Shown here: piece after piece, positions 52,640 to 61,482 of the stretch
How positions within the stretch are numbered: position 1 is the first letter of the stretch
How the letters are laid out: every line of letters begins with the position of its first letter
Origin: Clostridium sp. CX1
Lineage (GTDB): Bacteria; Bacillota; Clostridia; Clostridiales; Clostridiaceae
Assembly: GCF_025398335.1 (NCBI RefSeq)
Contig: NZ_JAODOO010000006.1
Span: forward strand, 186,001-250,000
Reading direction: 5' to 3'
DNA length: 64,000 bases
The notes under the pieces: model-generated
Told to the model about the DNA's origin: nothing
The model's database searches: none
The model's input: only the letters and a program-made list of their open reading frames with translations
Made by a program: the position numbers and the translations under genes

Positions 52640-52803
52640 TTTATATGATAAACTATTGTCTTCTTTATGTCAACAGAAACCTATAAGCCTGTCCCTTAAT
52701 TATTTTTTAGTTATATCAGCTTTTATTAACCTTATTACTTATACATGTATCGCATAAACCTTGGTATGATATTCTTATTTTTACTCAACTTTTTAATGGT
52801 AGT

Positions 52804-53709
52804 TTACTTATAACTAACTACATCAATCCCTTGGCTTTCGATTATGCCATATAACTCTTCCATGTATTCTTTAGATGGAGTTTTAAACTGTCTTAACGGC
52901 TTTTCCAAACCTAAAGCTTCGTATTTACTATCACCAAAGGAGTGATAAGGTAATAATTCAATTTTAGGCATATCCATACTGTCTTTTACAAATTTAGCTG
53001 CTTTTCTTATGTTTTCTTTGTCTGAGTTAACTCCATCAATTAATGGTATTCGAACTACTACAGGTACTTTTAACTCATTAAGTCTGGCTATATTTTTCAA
53101 TATATTTTCATTACTAACTCCTGTATAAAACCTATGCTTACTGTCATCCATATGTTTTATATCTACAAATATTAAATTCATCTTTTCCAAGATGTCCTTA
53201 ATCTCTTCGAAGTTAAAGTAACCAGAAGTTTCAATAGCTAAATCTATGGCTGAATCATAAAGTTTATATACAAGTTCTCTAAGCATTTCTACCTGCATAG
53301 TTGCCTCTCCTCCAGAAAAGGTAACCCCGCCACCTGAATACCTATAAAATATTTTTTGTTTTTCAATGATTTTCATTATTTCTTCACTACTATAATGATA
53401 AATTAAATTCTTCCTACTGTTTGTCGGACATGCTTTTATGCAAATTCCACAAGCTTTACATTTTTTCTGTTCACATTGAGTATTTAAATTTATACCCACT
53501 CCCTGAGGGCATAATTGTGCACACCTTCCACAGTTTATACATGTTTTTTCATAATGGGCAACCTTCATAAGGTTTGTATGACTTTCTGGATTAGAACACC
53601 ACCTACATCTAAGAGGACAGCCAGCTAAAAAAATTATTGTTCTAATTCCATTTCCGTCATTTATGGAAAAATTTTGTGGTTCCATAAAATATCCAGTTAC
53701 TTTGTTCAT
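52804..53709 (-). CDS. Glycyl-radical enzyme activating protein (radical SAM)
   Basis: A 301-residue activase. The radical SAM motif is AGCPLRCRWCSNPES (C-x3-C-x2-C). Two ferredoxin-type clusters follow (CINCGRCAQLCPQG and CKACGICIKACPT), the form typical of activases for non-PFL glycyl radical enzymes. FSGGEATMQ is the GGE motif. It generates the glycyl radical on the enzyme encoded directly upstream by hydrogen abstraction with S-adenosylmethionine. The ribosome site is AGGAGG. A hairpin between the two genes (53744-53773) probably lowers activase expression relative to the enzyme. Confidence 0.94.
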   Translation of the reverse strand: MNKVTGYFMEPQNFSINDGNGIRTIIFLAGCPLRCRWCSNPESHTNLMKVAHYEKTCINCGRCAQLCPQGVGINLNTQCEQKKCKACGICIKACPTNSRKNLIYHYSSEEIMKIIEKQKIFYRYSGGGVTFSGGEATMQVEMLRELVYKLYDSAIDLAIETSGYFNFEEIKDILEKMNLIFVDIKHMDDSKHRFYTGVSNENILKNIARLNELKVPVVVRIPLIDGVNSDKENIRKAAKFVKDSMDMPKIELLPYHSFGDSKYEALGLEKPLRQFKTPSKEYMEELYGIIESQGIDVVSYK

Positions 53710-53743
53710 ATAAATCCTCCTGTTTTAAAATCCTATATTTAGA

Positions 53744-53773
53744 AAAGGCACAGTTAAATTAAACAGTGCCTTT
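53744..53773 (-). terminator. Intercistronic hairpin between glycyl radical enzyme and activase
   Basis: AAAGGCAC (53744-53751) pairs with GTGCCTTT (53766-53773), with additional AGTT/AAAC pairing. On the minus strand it is followed by TCTAAATAT, so it is a leaky terminator or processing site rather than a full stop. Confidence 0.6.
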
Positions 53774-53781
53774 CTTTAATT

Positions 53782-56151
53782 CTAATAGTTTTCGTGAGCT
53801 GTTCTCGCAATTATTGCATCCTGCATCGACCTTGATAAGTTAACGAATTGAGTGCTGTATCCTGCAACTCTAACTAATAAATCCTTATAATCTTCAGGTT
53901 TTTCCTGTGCTTTACGTAACGTTTCTGTGGATATTGTATTAAACTGAACATGGAATGCACCTAGTGCAAAGAAGGATTGAATCATAGAACCTAAGTTGCT
54001 CTGACCTCTTTTTGTATTTACTAAATCTTCATTTAATCTTAAATTTAATAATGTTCCACCAGAATGCACATCTTGGTTAAGCTTTGCTGCTGAACGCATA
54101 GCTGCAAGTGGTGTAGAAGTATCAGTACCGGCAAAAGGTGACACCCCTTCTGATAAAGGCTCCTTAGCTTTTCTGCCACAAGGGGTAGCTCCAACAACTT
54201 TTCCTGTTGGAAGGTAGTTAGAAATCCCCATAAAAGCAGTGTTAAAGTTGTTACCGTTTATATCCTTATACTTATGTCCTTCCTTGTAATAATGATTTGC
54301 CATTTTAATAGCAATATCATCTACATAGTCAATGTCATTTCCATACTTTGGTGCAGATTCAGCTAGTTTTCTTAATTCCTCGTATCCTTCCCAATTTGCA
54401 TCAAGAGCCTTCACCAAGGTTTCCATTGTTGTAACCTTATCTTCAAAAATAAGCTTCTTAATTACAGCTAATGAGTTTGATGTAACGGCAAGACCAATTC
54501 CAGTAAGCACCGGTCCTAAATTATATTTAGCACCAGTATCAACTAAGTCTTTGCCTTTTACCATACACTCTTCTATGCAGGATGATAAAAATGGTCTTGG
54601 AACCATCTCCTTATGGAGCTTTTGTGCTACTAAGGTAGCTGTAATTGAATGTTTAATTAAGTTATTAAACTGTTTATAGAAGGCTTCCTCAACTTCTTCA
54701 TAAGATGTAAAACTAGCTGGGTCTTTTTCATCTAAACCTATTTTTTCACCAGTAATCCTGCTTTTGCCTCCATTTAATGCAAATTCTAAGGCTGCAGTAA
54801 AGTTAATATTTACCGCTGAAGTCCATTCTCCAGTTTTACGAAAATGAGGTACTACACAGCCGCAATTGTTCCAATCTCTAGCATCCTCTGGTTCATAGCC
54901 TGCATTTATAAGCATTTGATAACCTGCGTTATCACTATGAATTGCCGGAAATCCAGTACCTTTACTTACTAGGTGAGTAATTTCCTCTAAAAAGCTGCTT
55001 GGACAATCTTGGCTAACTCTAACGCTTAATCCTGGCTGATGAGTTTTTACTCTCTCTGTAGCTTTCAAGCACATATATGAAAGATCATTTGTGCCATCCC
55101 TTCCTTCTCTTGTTTTCCCACCAAGGGTAAGGTTTTGAAACTGATTGTATCCTGCAAAGAACTCAGCAGTATTTGCTGATATTGTCCAAACCCATTCAGA
55201 TAATTTAATCCAAAGTGCCTCAATAAGTTCTTGAATTTGATCCTTTGTGGTTATTTCTTTGTCCATATCAGCTTTATAATATGGATACATAAACTGGTCA
55301 AATCTTCCTACATTAAGTGCCAAAGGATTCTCAGATATTATTCCTCCAATTTGAGTAAACCAAAGGAATTGGATAGCTTCATGAAAGGTTGTAGGAGGAT
55401 TTTCTGGTACCTTACTGCATATTTCAGCTATTTTTAAAAGTTCATCTTTTCTCACAGCATTATTTTCTGTTGCAGCCATTTCTCTAGCTTTTTCAGAATA
55501 TCTATTTGCAAGAGTAATAATTCCTTCTGAGGTGATTATAATAGAATTATAAAAATCTTTCTTTTTCATATCTTCTGCAGAAGTAATCGAAAGCTTTGAT
55601 ATATGCTCCTTTGCTTCTTTGATAATTCCACCAAAGCCTTTTTTAAATAATACATCTTGGTAATCTGGTGTTATTTCACCAACAGCCTGTCTCCATTTGG
55701 AATCGTTGTCAACTATGCCAGTATCAACGGCAATTTTTGCAGTATCCTTAGGCAATTGTGCTAAAAAGGCTTCTTCTAAAGATTTTCCTTTCCAATAGGG
55801 GAATATGTTTTTTCTCACAAAATCTCTTTGTTCATCTGTCATAACATATGGGTCTTGAACTCTTTTATCGAAGTTATCCATTTCTCTATCTACCCATGTC
55901 CATGAAAACTCAGGGGTTAAAATACCACATTTTCTGAACTCGCCAATAACCCCAACAATCAGTTCCCCTTCAAATATAGTGACATCTATCTGCTCACAGG
56001 TATCTCTAAATGCCTTAGCTCTTCTTATTGGAACTGCTTCCCCCTCTGTTTTCTTGTGTGACTCTGTCCAAATTCTTGCTCTTTCATAGGAAATTGCTGG
56101 CTTTGCATTGATATAATTTTGTCTTGCAGATTCAGTTCTTTCTATAACCAT
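53782..56151 (-). CDS. Glycyl radical enzyme of unassigned substrate
   Basis: A 789-residue protein. The PFL-like N-terminal domain begins RTESARQNYINAKPAISYERARI, and the C-terminal glycyl radical site is RVAGYSTQFVNLS with the radical Gly in GYS. The active-site Cys is in DARDWNNCGCVVPHFRK. In choline lyase, glycerol and hydroxyproline dehydratases, as I recall them, the loop is GCVE with a catalytic Glu two residues after the Cys. Here that position is Val, and the loop continues VPHF. It is therefore not an ordinary dehydratase; an aryl-acetate-type decarboxylase or other lyase is possible. It is encoded before its activase and faces a cupin regulator with shared operator-like sites. Confidence 0.9.
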   Translation of the reverse strand: MVIERTESARQNYINAKPAISYERARIWTESHKKTEGEAVPIRRAKAFRDTCEQIDVTIFEGELIVGVIGEFRKCGILTPEFSWTWVDREMDNFDKRVQDPYVMTDEQRDFVRKNIFPYWKGKSLEEAFLAQLPKDTAKIAVDTGIVDNDSKWRQAVGEITPDYQDVLFKKGFGGIIKEAKEHISKLSITSAEDMKKKDFYNSIIITSEGIITLANRYSEKAREMAATENNAVRKDELLKIAEICSKVPENPPTTFHEAIQFLWFTQIGGIISENPLALNVGRFDQFMYPYYKADMDKEITTKDQIQELIEALWIKLSEWVWTISANTAEFFAGYNQFQNLTLGGKTREGRDGTNDLSYMCLKATERVKTHQPGLSVRVSQDCPSSFLEEITHLVSKGTGFPAIHSDNAGYQMLINAGYEPEDARDWNNCGCVVPHFRKTGEWTSAVNINFTAALEFALNGGKSRITGEKIGLDEKDPASFTSYEEVEEAFYKQFNNLIKHSITATLVAQKLHKEMVPRPFLSSCIEECMVKGKDLVDTGAKYNLGPVLTGIGLAVTSNSLAVIKKLIFEDKVTTMETLVKALDANWEGYEELRKLAESAPKYGNDIDYVDDIAIKMANHYYKEGHKYKDINGNNFNTAFMGISNYLPTGKVVGATPCGRKAKEPLSEGVSPFAGTDTSTPLAAMRSAAKLNQDVHSGGTLLNLRLNEDLVNTKRGQSNLGSMIQSFFALGAFHVQFNTISTETLRKAQEKPEDYKDLLVRVAGYSTQFVNLSRSMQDAIIARTAHENY

Positions 56152-56191
56152 AATTTTCTCCTTTCTTTTTATATTATATTATATTTTGTGC

Positions 56192-56362
56192 GTTATAACA
56201 TATAAAGTTGTTAAAATTTTTTAGAGTGCATAATTGTAGAAAGCTAAAGTATAACTTAACCTATTCTTAATATAAATTTCCTTTAAGTTCTATTTACCTA
56301 TATTCACTCTAAAGTAAAACTCTAATATTTTATTTTATTATAACATAAATTATATGTTATAA
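56192..56362. promoter_or_regulatory. TTATAACATA operators upstream of the glycyl radical enzyme
   Basis: GTTATAACATAT lies at 56192-56203. A perfect inverted pair TTATAACATA (56338-56347) / TATGTTATAA (56353-56362) with a 5-nt spacer lies further upstream. The same ATAACAT core recurs as a tandem repeat before the cupin regulator, which is therefore the likely binder. The remaining sequence to 56536 is AT-rich without another feature. Confidence 0.55.
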
Positions 56363-56443
56363 CATCCTGAATTTTAAAAATTTATATCCATACCTCTTTA
56401 AATTACTATTTTATCCTATACATAATTGTCATATGTGTAAAAG

Positions 56444-56477
56444 TTAGGTATAGAAATACTTTCATATCTATACCTAA
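56444..56477 (-). terminator. Terminator of the cupin regulator gene
   Basis: An 11-bp stem TTAGGTATAGA/TCTATACCTAA (56444-56454 with 56467-56477). On the minus strand it is followed by CTTTTACAC. Confidence 0.65.
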
Positions 56478-56536
56478 TTTATTAGACTACAGCAAACTTA
56501 TTATATTTGAAAACCTATATCACTCTAGACTAAATT

Positions 56537-57085
56537 CTAATACTTAATTACATTTTGAAATACGACTTCACTATCATATGGATTACTATAAGTGTGACTG
56601 CCACTAGGCTTAAATCTTAGTGCTGATGGAGCCACAAGTTCAAAAGTTTGGTCCTCCAAAGTAAGCTTTAAGGTTCCTTTTGTTACCACAATATACTCTT
56701 CTACTGAACTTTGATGTGGTGTAGAAACATGCTCCGCACCTGGAAGTAACTTAATATAAAAATATTCAAATCCCGTCATTGGATCAAAAGGGAATACATC
56801 ATATAGAATCATTTTTCCATCTGATTCATATACCGGTTCTATGTCCTCTATTGATATTGCTTCGTAATTATTATTTTCACTTCCTAATAACTCTGAAAAA
56901 GAAATACGCAAACCTGTGGAAATTTTCCACAATATGGATATTGTAGGATTTGACTCTCCTCTTTCGATTTGGCCTAGCATTGCCTTACTTACCCCAGTTA
57001 GATTAGATGCCTCCTCTAAAGTCAACTCCCTTTCAAATCGCACTCTTTTTAAAACAGAGCCAATATTATATGTTGGATCCTTCAA
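56537..57085 (-). CDS. XRE-family regulator with C-terminal cupin domain
   Basis: A 182-residue regulator. An N-terminal helix-turn-helix (about 8-62: LKRVRFERELTLEEASNLTGVSKAMLGQIERGESNPTISILWKISTGL) is followed by a cupin barrel (about 105-180: MTGFEYFYIKLLPGAEHVSTPHQSSVEEYIVVTKGTLKLTLEDQTFELVAPSALRFKPSGSHTY). The cupin senses a small ligand. The start is a TTG at 57085 with AAAGG upstream. It is divergent in function but on the same strand as the glycyl radical enzyme gene; shared operator sequences suggest it controls that operon and itself. Confidence 0.9.
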   Translation of the reverse strand: MKDPTYNIGSVLKRVRFERELTLEEASNLTGVSKAMLGQIERGESNPTISILWKISTGLRISFSELLGSENNNYEAISIEDIEPVYESDGKMILYDVFPFDPMTGFEYFYIKLLPGAEHVSTPHQSSVEEYIVVTKGTLKLTLEDQTFELVAPSALRFKPSGSHTYSNPYDSEVVFQNVIKY

Positions 57086-57122
57086 TTTATATCAACCTTT
57101 CCCTATGTATTGTCATTTTTTC

Positions 57123-57160
57123 ATTATATACATAATAACATATTATATACATAATAACAT
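57123..57160. repeat. Tandem 19-bp direct repeat before the cupin regulator
   Basis: ATTATATACATAATAACAT occurs twice in a row (57123-57141 and 57142-57160). The ATAACAT core matches the operator-like sites upstream of the glycyl radical enzyme. It lies 40-75 bp before the regulator start and probably mediates autoregulation. Confidence 0.7.
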
Positions 57161-57180
57161 ATACTTTTCATAGAGAATAA

Positions 57181-57211
57181 ATCCCACTCCATAAAGACTA
57201 TGGAGTGGGAT
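57181..57211 (-). terminator. Terminator of the histidine degradation operon
   Basis: A 13-bp stem ATCCCACTCCATA/TATGGAGTGGGAT (57181-57193 with 57199-57211). On the minus strand it is followed by TTATTCTC. It lies just after hutH. Confidence 0.85.
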
Positions 57212-57215
57212 CTTG

Positions 57216-58739
57216 CTAAATTTCTATTTTAACTTTTCCTTCTACTGCTTTTAAAAGCTCATCATTCATTAGAAGCTCCTCACACTTATCTAGCTCTTTA
57301 TACATAACCTTATCTTCTTTAATAAAGCTTACCTTTGATCTTATTATTCTATAAGCTTCACTAGTTCCCTTACCTAACATAAGTCCATCTCTAAAATCTA
57401 TGGCCTGACATGCAGCCATAAGTTCCGTTGCCACTACTCTTGTCGCATTATTTACTATATCAAGGCTCTTTCTAGCAGCGATTGTCCCCATACTTACATG
57501 ATCCTCTTGGTTAGCTGAGGATGGAATAGAATCTACAGATGCTGGATGAGCAAGGACCTTATTTTCTGATACTAATGAAGCTGCTGCGTATTGGGTTATC
57601 ATAAAGCCAGAATTAAGACCGCCATTTTTCACTAGGAAAGGAGGTAAATCGTTTAGCTGATAATTTATTAATCGCTCTAGTCTTCTCTCTGAAATGTTTG
57701 CAATTTCAGCTACCGCAATTCCTAAGAAATCAAAGCTTAGTGCTACAGGCTGTCCATGGAAGTTCCCTCCAGAGATTACATCTCCATTTTCAAAAACAAT
57801 AGGGTTATCGGTAACAGAATTCATCTCTATTTCTAACTTTTCTCTAACATAATTTACAGCATCTTTACTAGCTCCATGAACTTGAGGCACACATCTTAAA
57901 GTATAGGCATCCTGTGTTCTTATCTCTCCTTGATTAGTTACAAAAGTGCTGCCTTCTACTAAGTTAAGCATATTTTGGGCTGTATCTACTTGTCCCTTAT
58001 GAGGCCTTACCTGATGAACTCTTGGATCAAAGGCAGTTCTTATTCCTCTTAAAGCTTCTAAGGTCATTGCAGCAGCAATATCACTAAGTTTTAAAAGATT
58101 CATACTTTTATATAAAGATATTGCTCCTACTGCAGTCATTACTTGAGTGCCATTTATTAAGGCCAGACCTTCTTTAGCTACAAGCTCTACTAAGGATATT
58201 CCTGCCTTTTCCATAGCCTCTCTTCCCGACATCATAACCCCTTCAAACTCTGCTTCTCCTTCACCAATCATAGGTAAAACCATATGTGAAAGAGGTGCCA
58301 AATCACCAGAAGCCCCTAAAGATCCTTTTTCAGGTATGGCAGGATGAACTCCTTTATTAATCATATCTATAAGTGTTTCCAAGGTACTTAACCTTATTCC
58401 TGAATATCCCTTAGATAAGTTGTTAGCCCTTAGAAGCATTATGGCTCTAGTTATTTCCTTTGGAAAACTCCTGCCTGTGCCGCAGGAATGTGACATTATT
58501 AGATTCCTCTGAAGAGTTTTGCACTGCTCACCGGATATAGTTACATCTGAAAATTTTCCAAAGCCTGTAGTTATACCGTATACTATTTTACTGTTATCCA
58601 CTATGTTATCTACTATCTCTCTTGCCTTTGTAACTCTTTCCTTAGCTTCCTCAGTAAGACATACTCTATATCCATTAGCGGCAACATTAATTAAATCCTC
58701 TATAGTAAGACTATTCCCCGTTAAGTTAACAACATTCAT
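57216..58739 (-). CDS. hutH: Histidine ammonia-lyase
   Basis: A 507-residue enzyme. The Ala-Ser-Gly triad that cyclises to the MIO cofactor is in GSLGASGDLAPLSHM (about residues 140-154). YGITTGFGKFSD near the start and the NPIVFENGDVISGGNFHGQP and QYAAASLVSENK blocks confirm the family. It removes ammonia from histidine to give urocanate. It is the last gene of the operon ftcD-hutU-fchA-hutH and is followed by a strong terminator. The ribosome site is GGGGGGGAG. Length and motifs are normal. Confidence 0.96.
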   Translation of the reverse strand: MNVVNLTGNSLTIEDLINVAANGYRVCLTEEAKERVTKAREIVDNIVDNSKIVYGITTGFGKFSDVTISGEQCKTLQRNLIMSHSCGTGRSFPKEITRAIMLLRANNLSKGYSGIRLSTLETLIDMINKGVHPAIPEKGSLGASGDLAPLSHMVLPMIGEGEAEFEGVMMSGREAMEKAGISLVELVAKEGLALINGTQVMTAVGAISLYKSMNLLKLSDIAAAMTLEALRGIRTAFDPRVHQVRPHKGQVDTAQNMLNLVEGSTFVTNQGEIRTQDAYTLRCVPQVHGASKDAVNYVREKLEIEMNSVTDNPIVFENGDVISGGNFHGQPVALSFDFLGIAVAEIANISERRLERLINYQLNDLPPFLVKNGGLNSGFMITQYAAASLVSENKVLAHPASVDSIPSSANQEDHVSMGTIAARKSLDIVNNATRVVATELMAACQAIDFRDGLMLGKGTSEAYRIIRSKVSFIKEDKVMYKELDKCEELLMNDELLKAVEGKVKIEI

Positions 58740-58768
58740 AGTTTCTCTCCCCCCAGTTATATGAAATG

Positions 58769-59407
58769 CTATGCTAATTTATCTTCTATAATCCCCATAA
58801 TATCTTCTTTGATTTTTTTACTTTCTTTCAGTAAATTATTGCATCTATCCTTTAATTCTTTTTTACGTTCTTCATCCTTTAATCCTGTAATATTTATTTT
58901 TACATTTAATATAGCTCCCTCTACTGCTGTTTGCACTAAAGAAGCAGCAACTCCAGCGTCAGAAACTGCATTTTTATTTCCGTATTTTACTGCAGTATAA
59001 ATGTAATCATAAAGTTTATAGGCTTTTTCTGCTACTTCTAAGGGAATCTCTAAAGATTCCTTGTTTCCTTGATTTATCTTTTCCTTTCTTGCCTTAGCCT
59101 CTTCCTCTGTATTTTTAGGCATTCTAAAGGCCTCCATTAAGGATAAGAAAGCATCCGTATCTCTCTCCATAAGATTTAAGAATTCCTCCTTATGGAACTG
59201 TACTTTCTCTAAGGATTCATCAATATTTTTTCTAAGTTTGTCTTCATATTCCATATATTCTTTCTTTCCTATTGTTAAGTTAAAAACCATAGCAGCCAGT
59301 GCACTAGCTAGCGAAGCAGAAAGGGCAGCAATACTCCCTCCACCTGGTGCTGGAGATGTAGAACCTAATTCATCAACAAAGTCTTTTAAAGTTAACTGTT
59401 GCAGCAT
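58769..59407 (-). CDS. fchA: Formimidoyltetrahydrofolate cyclodeaminase
   Basis: A 212-residue helical protein with QLTLKDFVDELGSTSPAPGGGSIAALSASLASALAAMVFNLTIGKKEY at the start, the signature of the cyclodeaminase family (serine cycle and FTCD C-terminal domain). It converts 5-formiminotetrahydrofolate to methenyltetrahydrofolate and ammonia, feeding histidine carbon into one-carbon metabolism. It stands as a separate gene, while animals fuse it with formiminotransferase. It lies between hutU and hutH with short gaps. The ribosome site is GGGGGG. Confidence 0.93.
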   Translation of the reverse strand: MLQQLTLKDFVDELGSTSPAPGGGSIAALSASLASALAAMVFNLTIGKKEYMEYEDKLRKNIDESLEKVQFHKEEFLNLMERDTDAFLSLMEAFRMPKNTEEEAKARKEKINQGNKESLEIPLEVAEKAYKLYDYIYTAVKYGNKNAVSDAGVAASLVQTAVEGAILNVKINITGLKDEERKKELKDRCNNLLKESKKIKEDIMGIIEDKLA

Positions 59408-59426
59408 TATTATATCCCCCCGTTTT

Positions 59427-61451
59427 TTATTTAAAATACTTAGAAACTGACTTTTTAACTAGTTCCTCATCTGCTAAATAAGGTATTGTTACATGATCTG
59501 TGCCTTTATTCGTCTTATTAAATTCTATTACTGTTTCTATTGAGTGTTCATTTCTTGCCCAAGAACGTCTTGAAACTCCACCCATTACATCCCAAGTCAT
59601 TGCAGATTTAATTATTTCATCTATTCTATAGCTTCCATCTAAAACTAGTCCAAAGCCTCCGTTTATAGACTTGCCTATACCAACACCGCCGCCATTATGA
59701 AGGGCTACTAAACTCATCCCTCTAGCTGCGTTTCCTGCATAGCATTGAACAGCCATATCCGCCATTACATTACTTCCATCCTTAATATTAGATGTCTCTC
59801 TAAATGGAGAATCTGTTCCACTAACATCATGGTGGTCACGTCCTAGCATTATAGGACCAACCTCTCCCTTTCTAACCATCTCATTAAACTTAAGTGCTAT
59901 AGTAACTCTTCCTATAGCATCTTGATATAATATTCTAGCCTGAGTTCCTACTACCATGTTATTTTTTTCTGCATCCCTTATCCAATTGTAATTATCTCTA
60001 TCTTGATATCTTCTATTAGGATCTATACAATCCATAGCAGCTCTATCAGTTTTAATTAAGTCTTCTCTTTTTCCACTTAAACATACCCATCTAAATGGTC
60101 CATAACCGTAGTCAAATAGCTGAGGGCCCATTATATCTTCTACATATGAAGGAAAAATGAACCCATCCTTTTCATCAATTCCATTTTTAGATATTTCTTT
60201 AACGCCAGCATCATATATGGCTTTCATAAAGGAGTTTCCGTAGTCGAAGAAATAAGTCCCTCTCTCAACTAAAGTCTTTATCATTTCAAAGTGACGTTTA
60301 AGTGTCTTATCTACTAGTTTTCTAAAGGTTTCTCTATCCTCTGCTAGAAGCCTTGTTCTTTCTTCAAAGGTAATTCCACTTGGGCAGTATCCACCTTCAT
60401 ATGCATTGTGACAGGAAGTTTGATCTGATAATAAATCTATTTTTATATTGTTATTAACTGCATACTCAAGAAGGTCCACTATATTTCCATGATACCCTAT
60501 GGATATTGGTTCTTTTCTACCTACATATTCTTTAGCAATCTTAAATATTTCCTCTAAATCAGAGGAAGCTTTACTAACCCAACCTTGCTCAAGTCTTGTT
60601 TTTATCCTTGATTCGTCTACTTCTGCAATTATCCCTACACCTCTAGCTATTTCCATAGCTTTTGGCTGAGCACCACTCATTCCTCCAAGACCAGAGCTTA
60701 CAAAAATGTGTCCGCTTAAATCACCATCGTTAGGAATACCAAGCTTCATTCTTCCAGCATTCAGCAGCGTATTGAAAGTACCATGAACTATCCCCTGAGG
60801 TCCTATATACATCCATCCTCCTGCTGTCATCTGTCCGTAATTTGCTACTCCCATCTCTTCTGCTATTTCCCAATCCTTTAGATTGTCAAACATTCCAATC
60901 ATTAATGCATTAGTTATTATTACTCTAGGTGCATTAGGATTAGATTTAAATAGTCCAAGAGGATGTCCTGATTCAATTACCAATGTCTGATCTTGAGTTA
61001 TAACTTCTAAATATTTTTTTATTAGCCTATACTGCATCCAGTTTTGACATACACTTCCTGTTTCACCGTAGGTAACTAACTCATAGGGATATAGTGCTAC
61101 ATCAAAGTCTAGATTGTTTTCTATCATAACCTGGAAAGCCTTACCTTCTACGCATTTACCTTTATATTCATCTATAGATCTTCCATATATTCTTCCTTCT
61201 GGTCGGAATCTATACCCATATATTCTCCCTCTTGTTGTAAGTTCCTCTAAAAATTCTGGAATTATTTCTTCATGATACTTATCTGGAATATACCTTAATG
61301 CATTTTTTAACGCAATTTCTGTTTGTGCTTTAGTTAAATTAAAGCCTCTATTTGGAGCTCTTCTTATTCCCTCTACAAAGGGTGGCATGTCAGGTAGTAC
61401 TTCATCTAATTTTATTGTCATAGCCTCTCTGATATCTATATTATTAACCAT
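59427..61451 (-). CDS. hutU: Urocanate hydratase (long form)
   Basis: A 674-residue enzyme that converts urocanate to imidazolonepropionate using bound NAD. Blocks include GYRFRPEGRIYGRSIDEYKGKCVEG, TYGETGSVCQNWMQYRL, GGWMYIGPQGIVHGTFNTLLNAG, FVSSGLGGMSGAQPKA and MALHNGGGVGIGKSINGGFGLVLDG-type end motifs. Many bacterial HutU proteins are about 550-560 residues; this is the longer kind that also occurs in animals and some anaerobes. The ATG at 61451 is chosen because GGGGGAG precedes it; an upstream in-frame ATG overlaps the ftcD stop. No hutI for the next step is in this operon. Confidence 0.94.
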   Translation of the reverse strand: MVNNIDIREAMTIKLDEVLPDMPPFVEGIRRAPNRGFNLTKAQTEIALKNALRYIPDKYHEEIIPEFLEELTTRGRIYGYRFRPEGRIYGRSIDEYKGKCVEGKAFQVMIENNLDFDVALYPYELVTYGETGSVCQNWMQYRLIKKYLEVITQDQTLVIESGHPLGLFKSNPNAPRVIITNALMIGMFDNLKDWEIAEEMGVANYGQMTAGGWMYIGPQGIVHGTFNTLLNAGRMKLGIPNDGDLSGHIFVSSGLGGMSGAQPKAMEIARGVGIIAEVDESRIKTRLEQGWVSKASSDLEEIFKIAKEYVGRKEPISIGYHGNIVDLLEYAVNNNIKIDLLSDQTSCHNAYEGGYCPSGITFEERTRLLAEDRETFRKLVDKTLKRHFEMIKTLVERGTYFFDYGNSFMKAIYDAGVKEISKNGIDEKDGFIFPSYVEDIMGPQLFDYGYGPFRWVCLSGKREDLIKTDRAAMDCIDPNRRYQDRDNYNWIRDAEKNNMVVGTQARILYQDAIGRVTIALKFNEMVRKGEVGPIMLGRDHHDVSGTDSPFRETSNIKDGSNVMADMAVQCYAGNAARGMSLVALHNGGGVGIGKSINGGFGLVLDGSYRIDEIIKSAMTWDVMGGVSRRSWARNEHSIETVIEFNKTNKGTDHVTIPYLADEELVKKSVSKYFK

Positions 61452-61482
61452 CTTAACTCCCCCTAATTTAGATGTATTAAAT

